NCBI GenBank assembly: GCA_015064155.1
Contig: SVST01000020.1
Span: 1-41,891 of the forward strand
Origin: Oscillospiraceae bacterium
Lineage (GTDB): Bacteria > Bacillota > Clostridia > Oscillospirales > CAG-272
Length of the DNA: 41,891 nucleotides
Direction: 5' to 3'
The notes under the pieces are model-generated. The model was not told the DNA's origin. It saw only the letters and a list, made by a program, of their open reading frames with translations, and did not search any database. Of the stretch, positions 7,826 through 16,226 are shown one piece after another. The position numbers and the translations under genes are program-made. Position 1 is the first letter of the stretch. Every line of letters starts with the position of its first letter.

Positions 7826-8959
7826 ATGAAAAAGAAGATTTTGAGCATATTGATGTGCGTTTTGGCGCTTTCCTGCGTTCTCACCGGTTGCTCTAAGAAA
7901 AAGAAAACCACCGAACCCGCACCCATCACCCCGACCAGCGAGGGCTTGGTTTTCCAGCTTTGGGGTACTCCGGAAGCAACCGCACCCGAAACCGATGAAA
8001 ACGGCATCGTGATCCCGTCCGAAACTGCGGCTCCCGAGGCGGATGGCGGATATTACATCGTTGTGGGATATAAGGGTACCTCTACCGAGGTGCTGATCCC
8101 CGCAACCTATAACGGAAAGCCCGTAGCCGCCGTTTATCCCTCCGCATTTGCAGAGAATACGTCGATCACCGGCATTACGATTGAAGACGGTGTTTCGGCA
8201 ATCGGCAGCTATGCGTTCTACGGCTGTATCAGCCTGAATCGGGTTGACCTCGGCAGCACGATGCAAACCATTGAGTGGTCGGCATTCGAAAAATGCACCG
8301 CACTTGAAAAGATCGCATTCCCCTCTTATATTTCCGCCATCGGTAACAGCGCGTTCAACGGCTGCACCGCACTGACCGAGGTTTCCTTTGCGGCAACCAA
8401 GGTAGACGAGGCAGACGAAACGGCTGAGGGCGGCATTAAAACCACTACGCACGAGCTTGCCATCGGCAAGGAAGCCTTCAAGAACTGCACCAAGCTTTCC
8501 ACCGTTACCTTTGCCGACGAGTGTCAGGCTAACGTTGGGGAAGCGGCGTTCGAGGGCTGCACGGCACTGACTGCGCTGTCGTTCGGAGAGGGCGTAAAGA
8601 CGCTTGCCAATGGTGCATTCCGCAGCTGCTATGCACTCACCACCGTTTCGATTCCCCAAAGCATCACCTCCATCGGAGAGGAAGCCTTCAAGAGCTGCTC
8701 CGCGCTGAACACCTTGACCATCAACTCCGAGAGCAAGCTTGCCATTGAGAAGTCGGTCTTCTCGGGATGCAAGAAGCTGGCTGTGCTGAACGTCGGCAAG
8801 AACATCAAGAGCATTACCTCTTCGTCGTTCTCGGGCTGCTCCGAGCTGGCAACCGTAAACTTTGACGGCACCACCGCCGAGTGGAACAAGCTGACCTGGA
8901 AGAACAGATTCTCTTCCGCAACCATCGTTTGCACCGACGAAACGATCACCAGAGAGTAA
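7826..8959 (+). CDS. Leucine-rich-repeat (BspA-type) surface lipoprotein
   Basis: The protein is 377 residues long. The N-terminus has a lysine-rich start, a hydrophobic stretch and the lipobox LTGC, so Cys22 should be lipidated. After a short Lys- and Pro/Glu-rich linker come about seven LRR_5-type repeats with the recurring pattern AFxxCxxLxxVxF (for example SYAFYGCISLNRVDLGS, AFNGCTALTEVSF, AFKSCSALNTLTI). This is the BspA-like class of surface LRR proteins, which in some host-associated bacteria bind host or other bacterial proteins; the ligand here is unknown. The ribosome binding site is AAAAAGGAG. It stands alone, with its own promoter and a strong terminator. Confidence 0.93.
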   Translation: MKKKILSILMCVLALSCVLTGCSKKKKTTEPAPITPTSEGLVFQLWGTPEATAPETDENGIVIPSETAAPEADGGYYIVVGYKGTSTEVLIPATYNGKPVAAVYPSAFAENTSITGITIEDGVSAIGSYAFYGCISLNRVDLGSTMQTIEWSAFEKCTALEKIAFPSYISAIGNSAFNGCTALTEVSFAATKVDEADETAEGGIKTTTHELAIGKEAFKNCTKLSTVTFADECQANVGEAAFEGCTALTALSFGEGVKTLANGAFRSCYALTTVSIPQSITSIGEEAFKSCSALNTLTINSESKLAIEKSVFSGCKKLAVLNVGKNIKSITSSSFSGCSELATVNFDGTTAEWNKLTWKNRFSSATIVCTDETITRE

Positions 8960-8979
8960 TCAAAAAACCGATAAAACCA

Positions 8980-9014
8980 ACGAGGGACGTTCGGAAAATC
9001 CGAACGTCCCTCGT
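8980..9014. terminator. Bidirectional terminator
   Basis: A perfect 16-bp stem (8980-8995 with 8999-9014) around a 3-nt AAA loop lies between the convergent lipoprotein gene and the Gfo/Idh/MocA gene. T-rich sequence follows on the plus strand (TCATTTTT), and the minus side is also T-rich, so it can serve both genes. Confidence 0.9.
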
Positions 9015-9028
9015 CATTTTTGATTGTC

Positions 9029-10057
9029 TTAAAGCTTTCCACCGCCGTTTGTGTAAATAGCAGCGATGATTTCATGCACGCGCATGGTGTTTTTCCCGTT
9101 CACGGGAGGCTCGGTGTCGTTGATGACGGAATTGGTAAATGCCTCGATCTCCTTGGTGTACATATTGCCAAAGGTGACCTCAAGCTTCATCGGCTCTACA
9201 AGACTGCGGTTCTGCTGTGCGTCGTAGCCCGCCGCATCGCCCGAAACCAGCACCTCAACCGATCCGCCCTCGTCCTGCGAAAGCGTTCCAACCGCGATCA
9301 TACTGCCCTTGGTTCCGTAAAACTCAAGCGGACATTTCGCCGCCGCGTCGGGAATGTTGAAGTTGTTGTCAACCAATGCCAAAGCACCGTTGTTCATCTT
9401 CATCACGATGGCAGAGGAATCGTCGGCAGTGTAACCGAAGGTCTGCGTGTGCGCATATCCGGTGCATTCCACCGCCTCAAGACCCGAAATGTACTGCAAC
9501 AGATCGATGCAGTGGATACCCATGTCCATCAAAGCACCGCCGCCGCTGCGTGTCTTGTCCTGACGCCAGTTGTTCGGAATGTCGGGATACCAGCAGGTAA
9601 ACTGCGCGCGCATGGACACAACGTCACCGATGAGTCCGTCGGCAATCACCTTTTTCATCGCCTGATGGTACGCATGATAGCGCATCATAAAGCCGATTCC
9701 CAGCTTCACACCCGCCTTTTCGCAAGCGTCCACAATCTCACGGGTTTCCTCGATGGAAAGACCCATCGGCTTCTCCAAAAAGATATGCTTCTTTGCCTTT
9801 GCGGCCGCCAAAGCCTGCTCCTTGTGGCAGAATACGGGCGACGCAATATAGACAACGTCAACCTCCGAAAGAGCCAGCACGTCCTCGTAGTTGGTAAACG
9901 CATACTTGGCACCGTACTTCTCCTTGCAACGCTCAGCCGCCTCGGGATTTGCATCCATCACGGCATAGGGCTCGGCATTGGATGCCAGCATCATTCCGGG
10001 CAAGGTTCTGCGGTCGGCAATACCGCCGCATCCGATAATACCCCACTTCAGCTTCAT
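9029..10057 (-). CDS. Gfo/Idh/MocA family dehydrogenase
   Basis: This 342-residue protein is a typical NAD(P)-dependent sugar or cyclitol dehydrogenase. The Rossmann motif GIIGCGGIA lies at 6-14, the cofactor and catalytic EKP at 95-97, and the substrate-site DMGIHCIDLL at 178-187. It is the last gene of the five-gene minus-strand operon, 15 nt after the DegT aminotransferase gene. In known systems (for example NtdC with NtdA) this pairing interconverts a sugar hydroxyl, a keto group and an amine. By analogy it may oxidise or reduce the carbon that DegT transaminates; direction and substrate are inferred. Its ribosome binding site lies inside a 14-bp palindrome. Confidence 0.92.
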   Translation of the reverse strand: MKLKWGIIGCGGIADRRTLPGMMLASNAEPYAVMDANPEAAERCKEKYGAKYAFTNYEDVLALSEVDVVYIASPVFCHKEQALAAAKAKKHIFLEKPMGLSIEETREIVDACEKAGVKLGIGFMMRYHAYHQAMKKVIADGLIGDVVSMRAQFTCWYPDIPNNWRQDKTRSGGGALMDMGIHCIDLLQYISGLEAVECTGYAHTQTFGYTADDSSAIVMKMNNGALALVDNNFNIPDAAAKCPLEFYGTKGSMIAVGTLSQDEGGSVEVLVSGDAAGYDAQQNRSLVEPMKLEVTFGNMYTKEIEAFTNSVINDTEPPVNGKNTMRVHEIIAAIYTNGGGKL

Positions 10058-10071
10058 ACGAGGTACCTCGT
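10058..10071. promoter_or_regulatory. Perfect 14-bp palindrome over the start region of the Gfo/Idh/MocA gene
   Basis: ACGAGGTACCTCGT is its own reverse complement and fills the gap between the DegT stop and the ATG at 10057. It includes the GAGG that serves as ribosome binding site. In RNA it would form a short hairpin that could hold the site until the upstream gene is translated. It may also be chance. Confidence 0.4.
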
Positions 10072-10072
10072 C

Positions 10073-11380
10073 TTACTCGCCGCGCTGCATCTCTGCAACT
10101 GCCTCAAGAACTGCGTCTGCCATGTACTCCAGCTGCTCGTCGGACAGACCGTACAGAGGCAGGTGCGTAAAGCGCTTGTAGAATACCTCCTCACATACGG
10201 GGCAAGTCTTTGCGATCTCGTCTGCGTTGTAGCCCATATCCTGAACGATCTGGAAACGGTAGAGAGGACCGAAGTGAGGAATGTTGGTAACACTCTTCTC
10301 TTCAAGCTTCTTCTTCAGAATCTGTACGTCACCGCCTGCCTTTGCGGGGTCGATCTGCAACAAATACAGATGGAAAGTAGGCTTAATATTCTCATTGCCG
10401 AGGTCCTGGGGAATGATCGCGTCGTTGCCTGCAAAGCGGCTGTTGAGGTATGCAGCGGCACGGCGACGCTCCGCGATGATCTCCTCGTTACGGGCGATCT
10501 GCAGCTTCAGCCCCAAGCCCTGAATCTCGGTGGTGGAGTAGTTGCCTGCAACAAAGGGCTTCTCCTTGCCGGGAATGGGCGTGATGTTGTACAGCCAGTT
10601 CTTGATCGGCTTGGTGAAATCCAATCCCAGGAAGCGTGCGCGCTTCATCTCGGGAGCAAAGCCGGGTACGTTGGTGGTTGCAATACCGCCCTCACCGAAC
10701 GAGGTAATGTTCTTTACTTCATGGAAGCTGAACGCTGCGAAGTCACCGATGGTACCGATCTTCTTGCCGTTGTACATTGCACCGAATGCGTGTGCGGCAT
10801 CCTCCAGAACGATGATGTCGTGCTCCTTTGCCAGCTTCATAATGGGATCGAGGTCAACGGGATAACCGCCAATGTGTACGGGAACGATCATCTTGGTTTT
10901 GGAAGTGATCTTTCTTGCAACGTCTGCGGGGTCCATGTTGATGGTTCTGGGGTCAACGTCTGCGAATACCAGCTTTGCGCCGACAGCCAAGGGGTATGCC
11001 ATGGTTGCCACAAAGGTGATGGCAGGAACGATAACCTCATCACCGGGCTGCAGGTTTGCATACTTGTATGCAATCTCAAAGCCCGAGGTAGCGTTGGTTA
11101 CGAAGGTGCTGGAATCGGTGCCGAGATACGCGTTGCTTGCTTCCTCGGCAGCCTCAACCTGAGAGCCCAGGGAAAGCTTGCCGGGAGGGGTTGCAACACC
11201 GCCGAGCTTCTTAACCTGCTCGTAAACGGCAGCAATCGCCTGCTCGTACTCGGGACCCTCGCCCTGCATCAAGAAACGGATGATCTCCATCAAGTCAGCC
11301 ACGTTGTAGTTTTCACCAACGGCAGCCCACGGCACCTTGGTCGCACCGGTATTATAACGGAAGTCGGTAGATTTTCCCAT
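10073..11380 (-). CDS. DegT/DnrJ/EryC1/StrS family aminotransferase
   Basis: This 435-residue PLP enzyme has the sugar aminotransferase hallmarks. Asp194 in LEDAAHAFG contacts the pyridine nitrogen, and Lys223 in FSFHEVKNITSFGEGG forms the internal aldimine. The family transfers an amino group between glutamate or glutamine and a keto-sugar or keto-cyclitol. Length is slightly above average, with an N-terminal extension that resembles the scyllo-inosose/AHBA-type subgroup more than the short nucleotide-sugar enzymes (judged by eye). The ribosome binding site is AGGAGG. It sits between the NagB-like gene and the Gfo/Idh/MocA gene, which suggests a second way of moving the amino group in the same pathway. 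Confidence 0.92.
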   Translation of the reverse strand: MGKSTDFRYNTGATKVPWAAVGENYNVADLMEIIRFLMQGEGPEYEQAIAAVYEQVKKLGGVATPPGKLSLGSQVEAAEEASNAYLGTDSSTFVTNATSGFEIAYKYANLQPGDEVIVPAITFVATMAYPLAVGAKLVFADVDPRTINMDPADVARKITSKTKMIVPVHIGGYPVDLDPIMKLAKEHDIIVLEDAAHAFGAMYNGKKIGTIGDFAAFSFHEVKNITSFGEGGIATTNVPGFAPEMKRARFLGLDFTKPIKNWLYNITPIPGKEKPFVAGNYSTTEIQGLGLKLQIARNEEIIAERRRAAAYLNSRFAGNDAIIPQDLGNENIKPTFHLYLLQIDPAKAGGDVQILKKKLEEKSVTNIPHFGPLYRFQIVQDMGYNADEIAKTCPVCEEVFYKRFTHLPLYGLSDEQLEYMADAVLEAVAEMQRGE

Positions 11381-11445
11381 GTTTATATCCTCCTGAAATA
11401 TAGATCTTAGTATTTTTTGAGTTTAGAGAACGAATTCGTCCCGTA

Positions 11446-12381
11446 TCAGTTGCACTCTGCAACCAACGGACCTGCCAGCTCCTTGAGGTAGAACAGCTTA
11501 CCGGGAAGCGTGGGCATAAAGGTCGAGGTGACGTTCATGTCGGGACCGTAGTGGAGCGTGGTCAAGAAGCTCATGCCCTGCCAGCCCATGCCGCGTCCGA
11601 GAACGCCGTCGCATCCGCCGATGATGTAGTCAGCCTGCAGGAAAAGACCGGGGCCGATGGTGTTTGCCGAGCAAGGAACCAAGGTCGTGCGGCTCTTGAA
11701 GCTGGTCAGTGCGTTCTGCTCAATGGTCAGGGGATGCAGCTTTGCACCGATGCGGTAGCACTGTGCCTTCCACTCGTCAACCGTTGCGTAATCGTCTGCA
11801 AACTGGGGCTCCCAGAATGCGATGTGGCACATTCTTCCGATACCGAATACCAGAATCAGCTTTGCGCCCTCTTTCTTCAGTGCCGCAATCTTCTCGGGGT
11901 AGGTGGGAAGATTGGTCTTGGTTGCGAAGTTGCGCTGTGCTTCGGGAACCGTCTTGTTCAGCTTGCCGAAGAACGCCTGCTTCATGCTGTACTCAAACGA
12001 CGCGGGGTTGGTGTTGGGGAGGGTGTTGCCCTCTGCATCTGCCCACTCGTCCATGTTAAAGGTGTAAACGTGAGAGCAGTCAACGTCCCAGTTGTTCAGG
12101 AAGTAAGCCGCCCACTTGTACATACCCATAGGACCTACGGGCAGGATCATTGCCAGCTTTTCGCCGCGATCGGCTGCCGCCTTGATCTGCAGTGCGATCT
12201 CGTGACCCATCAGCGTATCAAACTCGTAAATGTTGTCACATTCCACGGGATTGAAATCCTTGTGCCAGAAATCCTCGCGTGCAACGCCCTTGTCACAGCA
12301 CTCATCCATTTTCTTCAGATCCCATCCGCGGGGGTAGAAGCCCTCCAAAAGGCTTCCCTTAACGGTACTCATAAAATCCAT
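11446..12381 (-). CDS. NagB-like amino-sugar-phosphate deaminase/isomerase family protein
   Basis: This 311-residue protein has the NagB/RpiA/SgaI-type fold signature. FNMDEW (108-113) places Asp111 at the position of E. coli NagB Asp72, the catalytic base. [14 protein letters not shown] (179-192) aligns with NagB GxGxDGHIAFNEP: His186 and Glu191 match His143 and Glu148, but the usual Asp141 is Met184. The protein therefore keeps most of the deaminase machinery yet differs at a catalytic position, suggesting a different amino-sugar phosphate or a modified mechanism. It is longer than NagB (about 266 residues) because of an N-terminal extension. It sits between the kinase and aminotransferase genes; its ribosome binding site is GTGAGGA. 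Confidence 0.82.
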   Translation of the reverse strand: MDFMSTVKGSLLEGFYPRGWDLKKMDECCDKGVAREDFWHKDFNPVECDNIYEFDTLMGHEIALQIKAAADRGEKLAMILPVGPMGMYKWAAYFLNNWDVDCSHVYTFNMDEWADAEGNTLPNTNPASFEYSMKQAFFGKLNKTVPEAQRNFATKTNLPTYPEKIAALKKEGAKLILVFGIGRMCHIAFWEPQFADDYATVDEWKAQCYRIGAKLHPLTIEQNALTSFKSRTTLVPCSANTIGPGLFLQADYIIGGCDGVLGRGMGWQGMSFLTTLHYGPDMNVTSTFMPTLPGKLFYLKELAGPLVAECN

Positions 12382-12442
12382 CGTATGATCCTCACTTTCT
12401 AAAATTAAAATCCAAAATCAAGCAACGAATCGGTGCGGCGGG

Positions 12443-13390
12443 TTACATTCCGCCAAACTCGCGCATTTTCTCCAGCGTTTCCTCGTAGCTTCGGGTGCCC
12501 GCGGTCGCGCCCTTGGCGGTCACGCACAAGGCTCCCACCGTGTTGGCAAAGTTGACGCAGAAGGACTCGTCCATTCCGCGTGCGTACGCTGCAAGGAAGC
12601 CCGAGCAGAAGCTGTCGCCGGCTCCCGTGGTATCCACGCGCTTGACGTTGCCGAGGGCGGGGAAAAACCTTCCCTTTTCCTCACCGGCAAGACGCAGGTA
12701 TGCGCCCTTTTTGCCAAGCTTGATCACCACGTTCTTCACGCCCTTCCTCATAAAGACGTCGGCAATTTCATCGGGATCCTCACATCCCGCAATGCGAACC
12801 GCCTCGTCGATACTGGGCATGAAATAATCAATGTAGGGCAGATTGCAATCGATCAATTCGCCCCAACGGCCCTTTGCATCCCAGCAAACGTCAAGGAAAG
12901 TGGTCTTCCCCATCTCCTTGCACTTTTTCAGAAACGCAGCCGTTTCTTCCCCGTCAAAGCGATCCATCAAAAACGAGCCGGTGACGAACACCATCTCGGT
13001 TTCCTCCAGAACGCTCCAATCCATATCGTCGATCGAAAGCACCGCGTTGGTTCCGACGCAATGCAGGAACGAACGCTCTCCGCCCGGCTCCAGCATCACG
13101 AGCGACACCGAGGTCTGCGTGCCCTCGTCCACCCTCAAGCCGCGCGTATCAACGCCCTCTCGATCCAGACATTGCTTCAGGTAGGTGCCGAACATATCGT
13201 TTCCGACCTTGCCGAGCATTTTTGCGTCAACACCCATCTTGCACAGGTTGATCGATGCCGTCATTGCGTTTCCGCCGTTATGCAGCGTCACCGAATTGAC
13301 ACGCTTCAATTCTCCGGGTGCGGGATAGCTTGCCACGGGGTCCGCCATCACGTCCGCCACCAAAATTCCGACACAAGCTACTCGTTTCAC
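12443..13390 (-). CDS. PfkB (ribokinase) family sugar kinase
   Basis: This 315-residue carbohydrate kinase has the N-terminal glycine pair HNGGNAMTASINL (38-50) and the C-terminal signature DTTGAGDSFCSGFLA (253-267), with Asp259 as the catalytic base. The family phosphorylates a sugar or nucleoside hydroxyl with ATP. The start is GTG, preceded by AAGGAGAT, and overlaps the stop of the PIG-L gene by 4 nt (GTGA), so the two are translationally coupled. In context it should phosphorylate the sugar released by the deacetylase before the NagB-like step. The precise substrate is unknown. Confidence 0.92.
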   Translation of the reverse strand: MKRVACVGILVADVMADPVASYPAPGELKRVNSVTLHNGGNAMTASINLCKMGVDAKMLGKVGNDMFGTYLKQCLDREGVDTRGLRVDEGTQTSVSLVMLEPGGERSFLHCVGTNAVLSIDDMDWSVLEETEMVFVTGSFLMDRFDGEETAAFLKKCKEMGKTTFLDVCWDAKGRWGELIDCNLPYIDYFMPSIDEAVRIAGCEDPDEIADVFMRKGVKNVVIKLGKKGAYLRLAGEEKGRFFPALGNVKRVDTTGAGDSFCSGFLAAYARGMDESFCVNFANTVGALCVTAKGATAGTRSYEETLEKMREFGGM

Positions 13391-14085
13391 GGCAACAATC
13401 TCCTTGTCGTAACCTTAGGCCATACCAGCTCCTGGCAGAACGCCTCGGCATACTGCACGCCGCACTGAATGCCGCGGAAGCGCGAGCAGGTGCGAACGAA
13501 CTCGGCGAAGTCGATGTTGTCGTGGTCGCGCATCCACTTGAGCTGGCTCTCGTGACACTCCAGCATCTCAATCTTGAGGTCGATCTTATCCGAAATATCC
13601 ACGAACTCGGTGGGAACGAAATTGAGTCCCGCCAGGTTGTCCATGTAGAAGATCGGAACCACCGCCGCCTTGCCGCCGTTGCCGTACTGCGGGCAGCTTG
13701 CCACGAAGGACGCGTCAAACACCAGCTTGGAAACCTCTCTGTGGTCGGGCATATAGTCGTTGGGACCGTGCGTAATGATAAAATCGGGCTGTACCTGACG
13801 AATCAGGTCCGCAATCTTATCTCTCTGCTCCACCGAGCAGCCGTTGGGAAGCAGGTCGCCCACGTCAGTGGTGACCACCTCAATGCCTGCAAGCGCGCCT
13901 GCGCGTCTTGCCTCCTCGCGGCGGATCAAGCGCAATTCGTCGGGCTTGATGATCTCGTGTCCCATGTTGCCGTTTGCCACGTGACAAACCACTACGCGGT
14001 CACCGCGATCCACACATTTAGCAAGAGTTCCGCAACAGGAAATTTCAATGTCATCGGGATGACATCCGATTGCAAGTACGTTCAT
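13387..14085 (-). CDS. PIG-L (LmbE) family N-deacetylase
   Basis: This 232-residue protein begins MNVLAIGCHPDDIE, where HPDD (9-12) supplies metal ligands. A later PNDYMPDHREVSK supplies His115, the third zinc ligand. PIG-L enzymes remove acetyl groups from GlcNAc-like amino sugars, free or on larger carriers. No signal peptide is present, so it acts in the cytoplasm. It is the first gene of the five-gene operon, with a strong AGGAGGT site. Its position before a kinase and a NagB-like deaminase suggests removal of an N-acetyl group from an imported amino sugar. No transporter gene is included in the operon. Confidence 0.92.
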   Translation of the reverse strand: MNVLAIGCHPDDIEISCCGTLAKCVDRGDRVVVCHVANGNMGHEIIKPDELRLIRREEARRAGALAGIEVVTTDVGDLLPNGCSVEQRDKIADLIRQVQPDFIITHGPNDYMPDHREVSKLVFDASFVASCPQYGNGGKAAVVPIFYMDNLAGLNFVPTEFVDISDKIDLKIEMLECHESQLKWMRDHDNIDFAEFVRTCSRFRGIQCGVQYAEAFCQELVWPKVTTRRLLP

Positions 14086-14107
14086 AAAAATACCTCCTAA
14101 TTACCTA

Positions 14108-14153
14108 TTGACTTTACTACAGATATATGATACAATATTTTTCGGAAATTGTA
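14108..14153 (+). promoter_or_regulatory. araC promoter with overlapping dyad, in the divergent gap
   Basis: TTGACT (14108-14113), 17 bp and TACAAT (14131-14136) form a good promoter reading right into the AraC regulator gene. The -10 box is one arm of a dyad, TACAAT (14131-14136) and ATTGTA (14148-14153). Read on the minus strand, the right arm is also a -10-like TACAAT for the leftward operon, but it has only a weak -35, as is common for promoters that need an activator. Confidence 0.65.
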
Positions 14154-14202
14154 TTTATCATAGATTACTCATTATTTGTCATTTCTTCCGCGGAGGATTC
14201 TT

Positions 14203-15087
14203 ATGGACTTCACATTACACCCCATCAAGCGCGAAATCGAGCTGAAAGGGTTCCACAGCATTTACTATTTCGAATTTGGAAAAGAGTTCTCACACCCCCC
14301 CGAAAAGCACGGCTTTTGGGAAATGGTGTACGTAGACAGCGGCGAAATCAATGCCGTTACCGACGGGCTTGGTCGGAAGCTCCGTCAAGGGCAGGTCATT
14401 TTTCACCGCCCCTGGGAGGTACACGCGCACGTTTCCAACCTGATCGACCCCAATAACATGCTTGTCGTTTCGTTCACCGCAAACAGCCCCGCCATGGAAT
14501 TCTTCGACAAGAGGATCTTCACGCTCGGCAAGACCGAAAAAACCCTGCTTTCGCTGTTTGTCAAGGAGGCTCGCGTGGCTCTCGGTGCCATCCCCGACGA
14601 TTATCACGACAAAAGAGCTCTTGACTTTTCTTCCGCACCGCGCGGCTCCTTTCAGCTGCTGGAATGCTACCTGACCGAGTTTTTACTGGTGCTTTTGCGA
14701 GGCGGCGACGAAGCCTCCAGCACCGTCCTGCGAAGCGAAAAAACTCGCGCACTCGGACAAAGCTCGATCACCGAGCTGATTATTGCCTATCTGGAGGAAA
14801 ACGTCGCGTCTGACCTCACCCTGTCTGACATCTGCTCACGCTTTTTTATCGGGAAAACCCAGCTTTGTAAGCTCTTTGACGACCACGTCGGAACCAGCCC
14901 CATGGAATACTTCTCCAACCTCAAAATCACCGAGGCAAAAAAGCTGCTGCGCCGCGAAGACCTCTCGGTCAGCCGCATCGCCGATATGCTCTCCTATTCC
15001 TCCATCCATAACTTCTCTCGCGCTTTCAAAAAAAACGTCGGCATCTCCCCCTCCGACTACCGCAAAAAAATCTGGGAGAAATTTTGA
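14203..15087 (+). CDS. AraC family transcriptional regulator
   Basis: This 294-residue protein has an N-terminal cupin-type sensing domain (about 1-100, with GFWEMVYVDSGEIN and RQGQVIFHRPWEVH). Its C-terminal double helix-turn-helix (about 188-290) ends in the classical AraC signature SVSRIADMLSYSSIHNFSRAFKK..GISPSDYRK. The start at 14203 follows a GGAGGA site; an upstream in-frame ATG at 14176 has none. It is divergent from the PIG-L/kinase/deaminase operon and is its likely sugar-responsive regulator. The gene ends just before a long repeat region. Confidence 0.93.
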   Translation: MDFTLHPIKREIELKGFHSIYYFEFGKEFSHPPEKHGFWEMVYVDSGEINAVTDGLGRKLRQGQVIFHRPWEVHAHVSNLIDPNNMLVVSFTANSPAMEFFDKRIFTLGKTEKTLLSLFVKEARVALGAIPDDYHDKRALDFSSAPRGSFQLLECYLTEFLLVLLRGGDEASSTVLRSEKTRALGQSSITELIIAYLEENVASDLTLSDICSRFFIGKTQLCKLFDDHVGTSPMEYFSNLKITEAKKLLRREDLSVSRIADMLSYSSIHNFSRAFKKNVGISPSDYRKKIWEKF

Positions 15088-15109
15088 TTTTTTGAACTTT
15101 TGAACTTTT

Positions 15110-15358
15110 GGGGGAGAAACTTTTGAAAAAGTTTCTCCCCCACACCCCCTCTTCAAAACTTTCACAGCATTTTTTAAGTGCGTGAGAGTTTTTCTTTTTT
15201 CTGTCGAACCATAGGTACTGCCGATAGAATTAAACGAAAACACTTACACAAGAGAGCAAATTCTGTGAAAGTTTTGAGGGGTGTGGGGAACTTTTTCAAA
15301 AGTTCCCCACGAAAATCCCTTTTTCAAAAGCTCCCCCCACAAAAACCGCGTCCTCCGC
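15110..15358. repeat. Composite intergenic repeat, copy A (two inverted half-copies)
   Basis: This region fills the convergent gap between the AraC and DeoR genes and has no gene. The left half begins with a 15-bp hairpin (15110-15124 with 15127-15141) and continues with the core CTTTCACAGCATTTTT and GTGAGAGTTTTTC. It then has the paired segments CTGTCG and CGATAG. The right half, from about 15258, is the same family in the opposite direction (CTGTGAAAGTTTTG, then GGGGAACTTTTTC and AAAAGTTCCCC hairpin arms, then GCGTCCTCCGCGC). The covarying AGG/CCT stem module of copies B, C and D is missing here. It may also terminate both convergent genes. Confidence 0.85.
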
Positions 15359-15362
15359 GCTC

Positions 15363-16118
15363 TTATTCTCCCTTTTCCACGGTCACGAAGTCGGTTTCGG
15401 GGAAAGCGGTTTTGACGTCTGTGCCAAACGGATAGTCACTGATTACGCGGTCAACCGCGGAAAAATCGCAATAGATATCGGAGAACGGCTGGTCGATTTT
15501 TTTATGATCCACAAGGTAAAAAACCTCTTTTGCGTTTTTGGCGACGGCGCGCAGCATCAGGTCGTAGATGCCCGAGGCAATCTTCCCGTCCGCCGACACG
15601 GCACCCGTGGAGAAAAACATTTTATCCACGCGATACTGCTCGGCATTTTCCACGGTCTGTCTGCCGCAAAGCATACAGGGCTGCTCCACGATCTCACCGC
15701 CCAGGGAAATCACGCGAATCTCCTTATATTTGCTTAAATTAACGGCAAGCAGAATGTTATTGGTCACCACGGTCAGCTTTTTGCGGTTGACGAGATATTC
15801 CTCCATGCACTGTGCCGTGGTGGAGCCGTCGATAAAAATGGTATCCCCGTCCTTGACAAAGGACGCGGCAATGCGCCCGATGCTGCGCTTTTCCCAGCGC
15901 ATTTTTTGCGTTCGAAAAAGGATCGGCACGTACGCGGAACGCACCGCTTCAACACCGCCGTGCGTACGCGATACCAACTGTCTTTTTTGCAAGGAATTCA
16001 AATCACGGTTGATGGTTGCCGTGCTGTAATGCAGCGTGTCGCTCAGATATTTCACCGTGACAAAGCCCTGCTTTTCAAGAATTTCCAAAATTTGATCCTG
16101 TCTGATTTTCGTGCTCAT
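15363..16118 (-). CDS. DeoR family transcriptional regulator
   Basis: This 251-residue regulator has the DeoR N-terminal winged helix (residues 6-55, with VKYLSDTLHYSTATINRDLNSLQKRQLVSRTHGG). The C-terminal sugar-phosphate-sensing domain follows, including DGSTTAQCMEEYL and VVTNNILLAVNL. The family usually represses sugar-phosphate catabolism and is released by a phosphorylated intermediate. The ATG at 16118 has a strong GGGAGGTGA site; the open frame extends upstream to 16340 but only through the promoter region. It is divergent from the glycyl radical enzyme gene and probably controls it and itself. Confidence 0.92.
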   Translation of the reverse strand: MSTKIRQDQILEILEKQGFVTVKYLSDTLHYSTATINRDLNSLQKRQLVSRTHGGVEAVRSAYVPILFRTQKMRWEKRSIGRIAASFVKDGDTIFIDGSTTAQCMEEYLVNRKKLTVVTNNILLAVNLSKYKEIRVISLGGEIVEQPCMLCGRQTVENAEQYRVDKMFFSTGAVSADGKIASGIYDLMLRAVAKNAKEVFYLVDHKKIDQPFSDIYCDFSAVDRVISDYPFGTDVKTAFPETDFVTVEKGE

Positions 16119-16141
16119 ACCGTCACCTCCCACTTTTCTCC

Positions 16142-16170
16142 AGTATACCATATTTCTCAAAAAAATGCAA
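16142..16170 (-). promoter_or_regulatory. deoR promoter
   Basis: On the minus strand, TTGCAT (16170-16165), 17 bp and TATACT (16147-16142) lie 24 bp upstream of the regulator start. The spacer contains a TGAGAAAT copy (minus strand, 16159-16152), related to the motif repeated at 16188-16206, consistent with autoregulation. Confidence 0.75.
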
Positions 16171-16187
16171 GTTTTTTGGCAAAAATA

Positions 16188-16206
16188 TGAGAAAATTTGA
16201 GAAAAT
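16188..16206. promoter_or_regulatory. Phased TGAGAAAAT direct repeats, candidate DeoR operator
   Basis: TGAGAAAAT occurs at 16188-16196 and again at 16198-16206, exactly one helical turn apart, with an inverted TGAGAAAT at 16159-16152. The copies sit between the deoR and glycyl-radical-enzyme promoters, where a regulator of both would bind. AT-rich sequence makes chance a possibility. Confidence 0.5.
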
Positions 16207-16226
16207 GGAAATATTTTGAAAAAGAC

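Noticed and set aside
9020-11410. A 796-codon open frame on the plus strand opposite the Gfo/Idh/MocA and DegT genes
   Set aside because: It is antisense to two well-recognised enzymes with good ribosome binding sites, its translation resembles no family, and long antisense frames are common with this base composition.
15110-15141. Classical rho-independent terminator after the AraC gene
   Set aside because: The hairpin is strong but is followed by ACACCCCC rather than a T-tract; it is better described as part of the repeat family, though it may still stop transcription.
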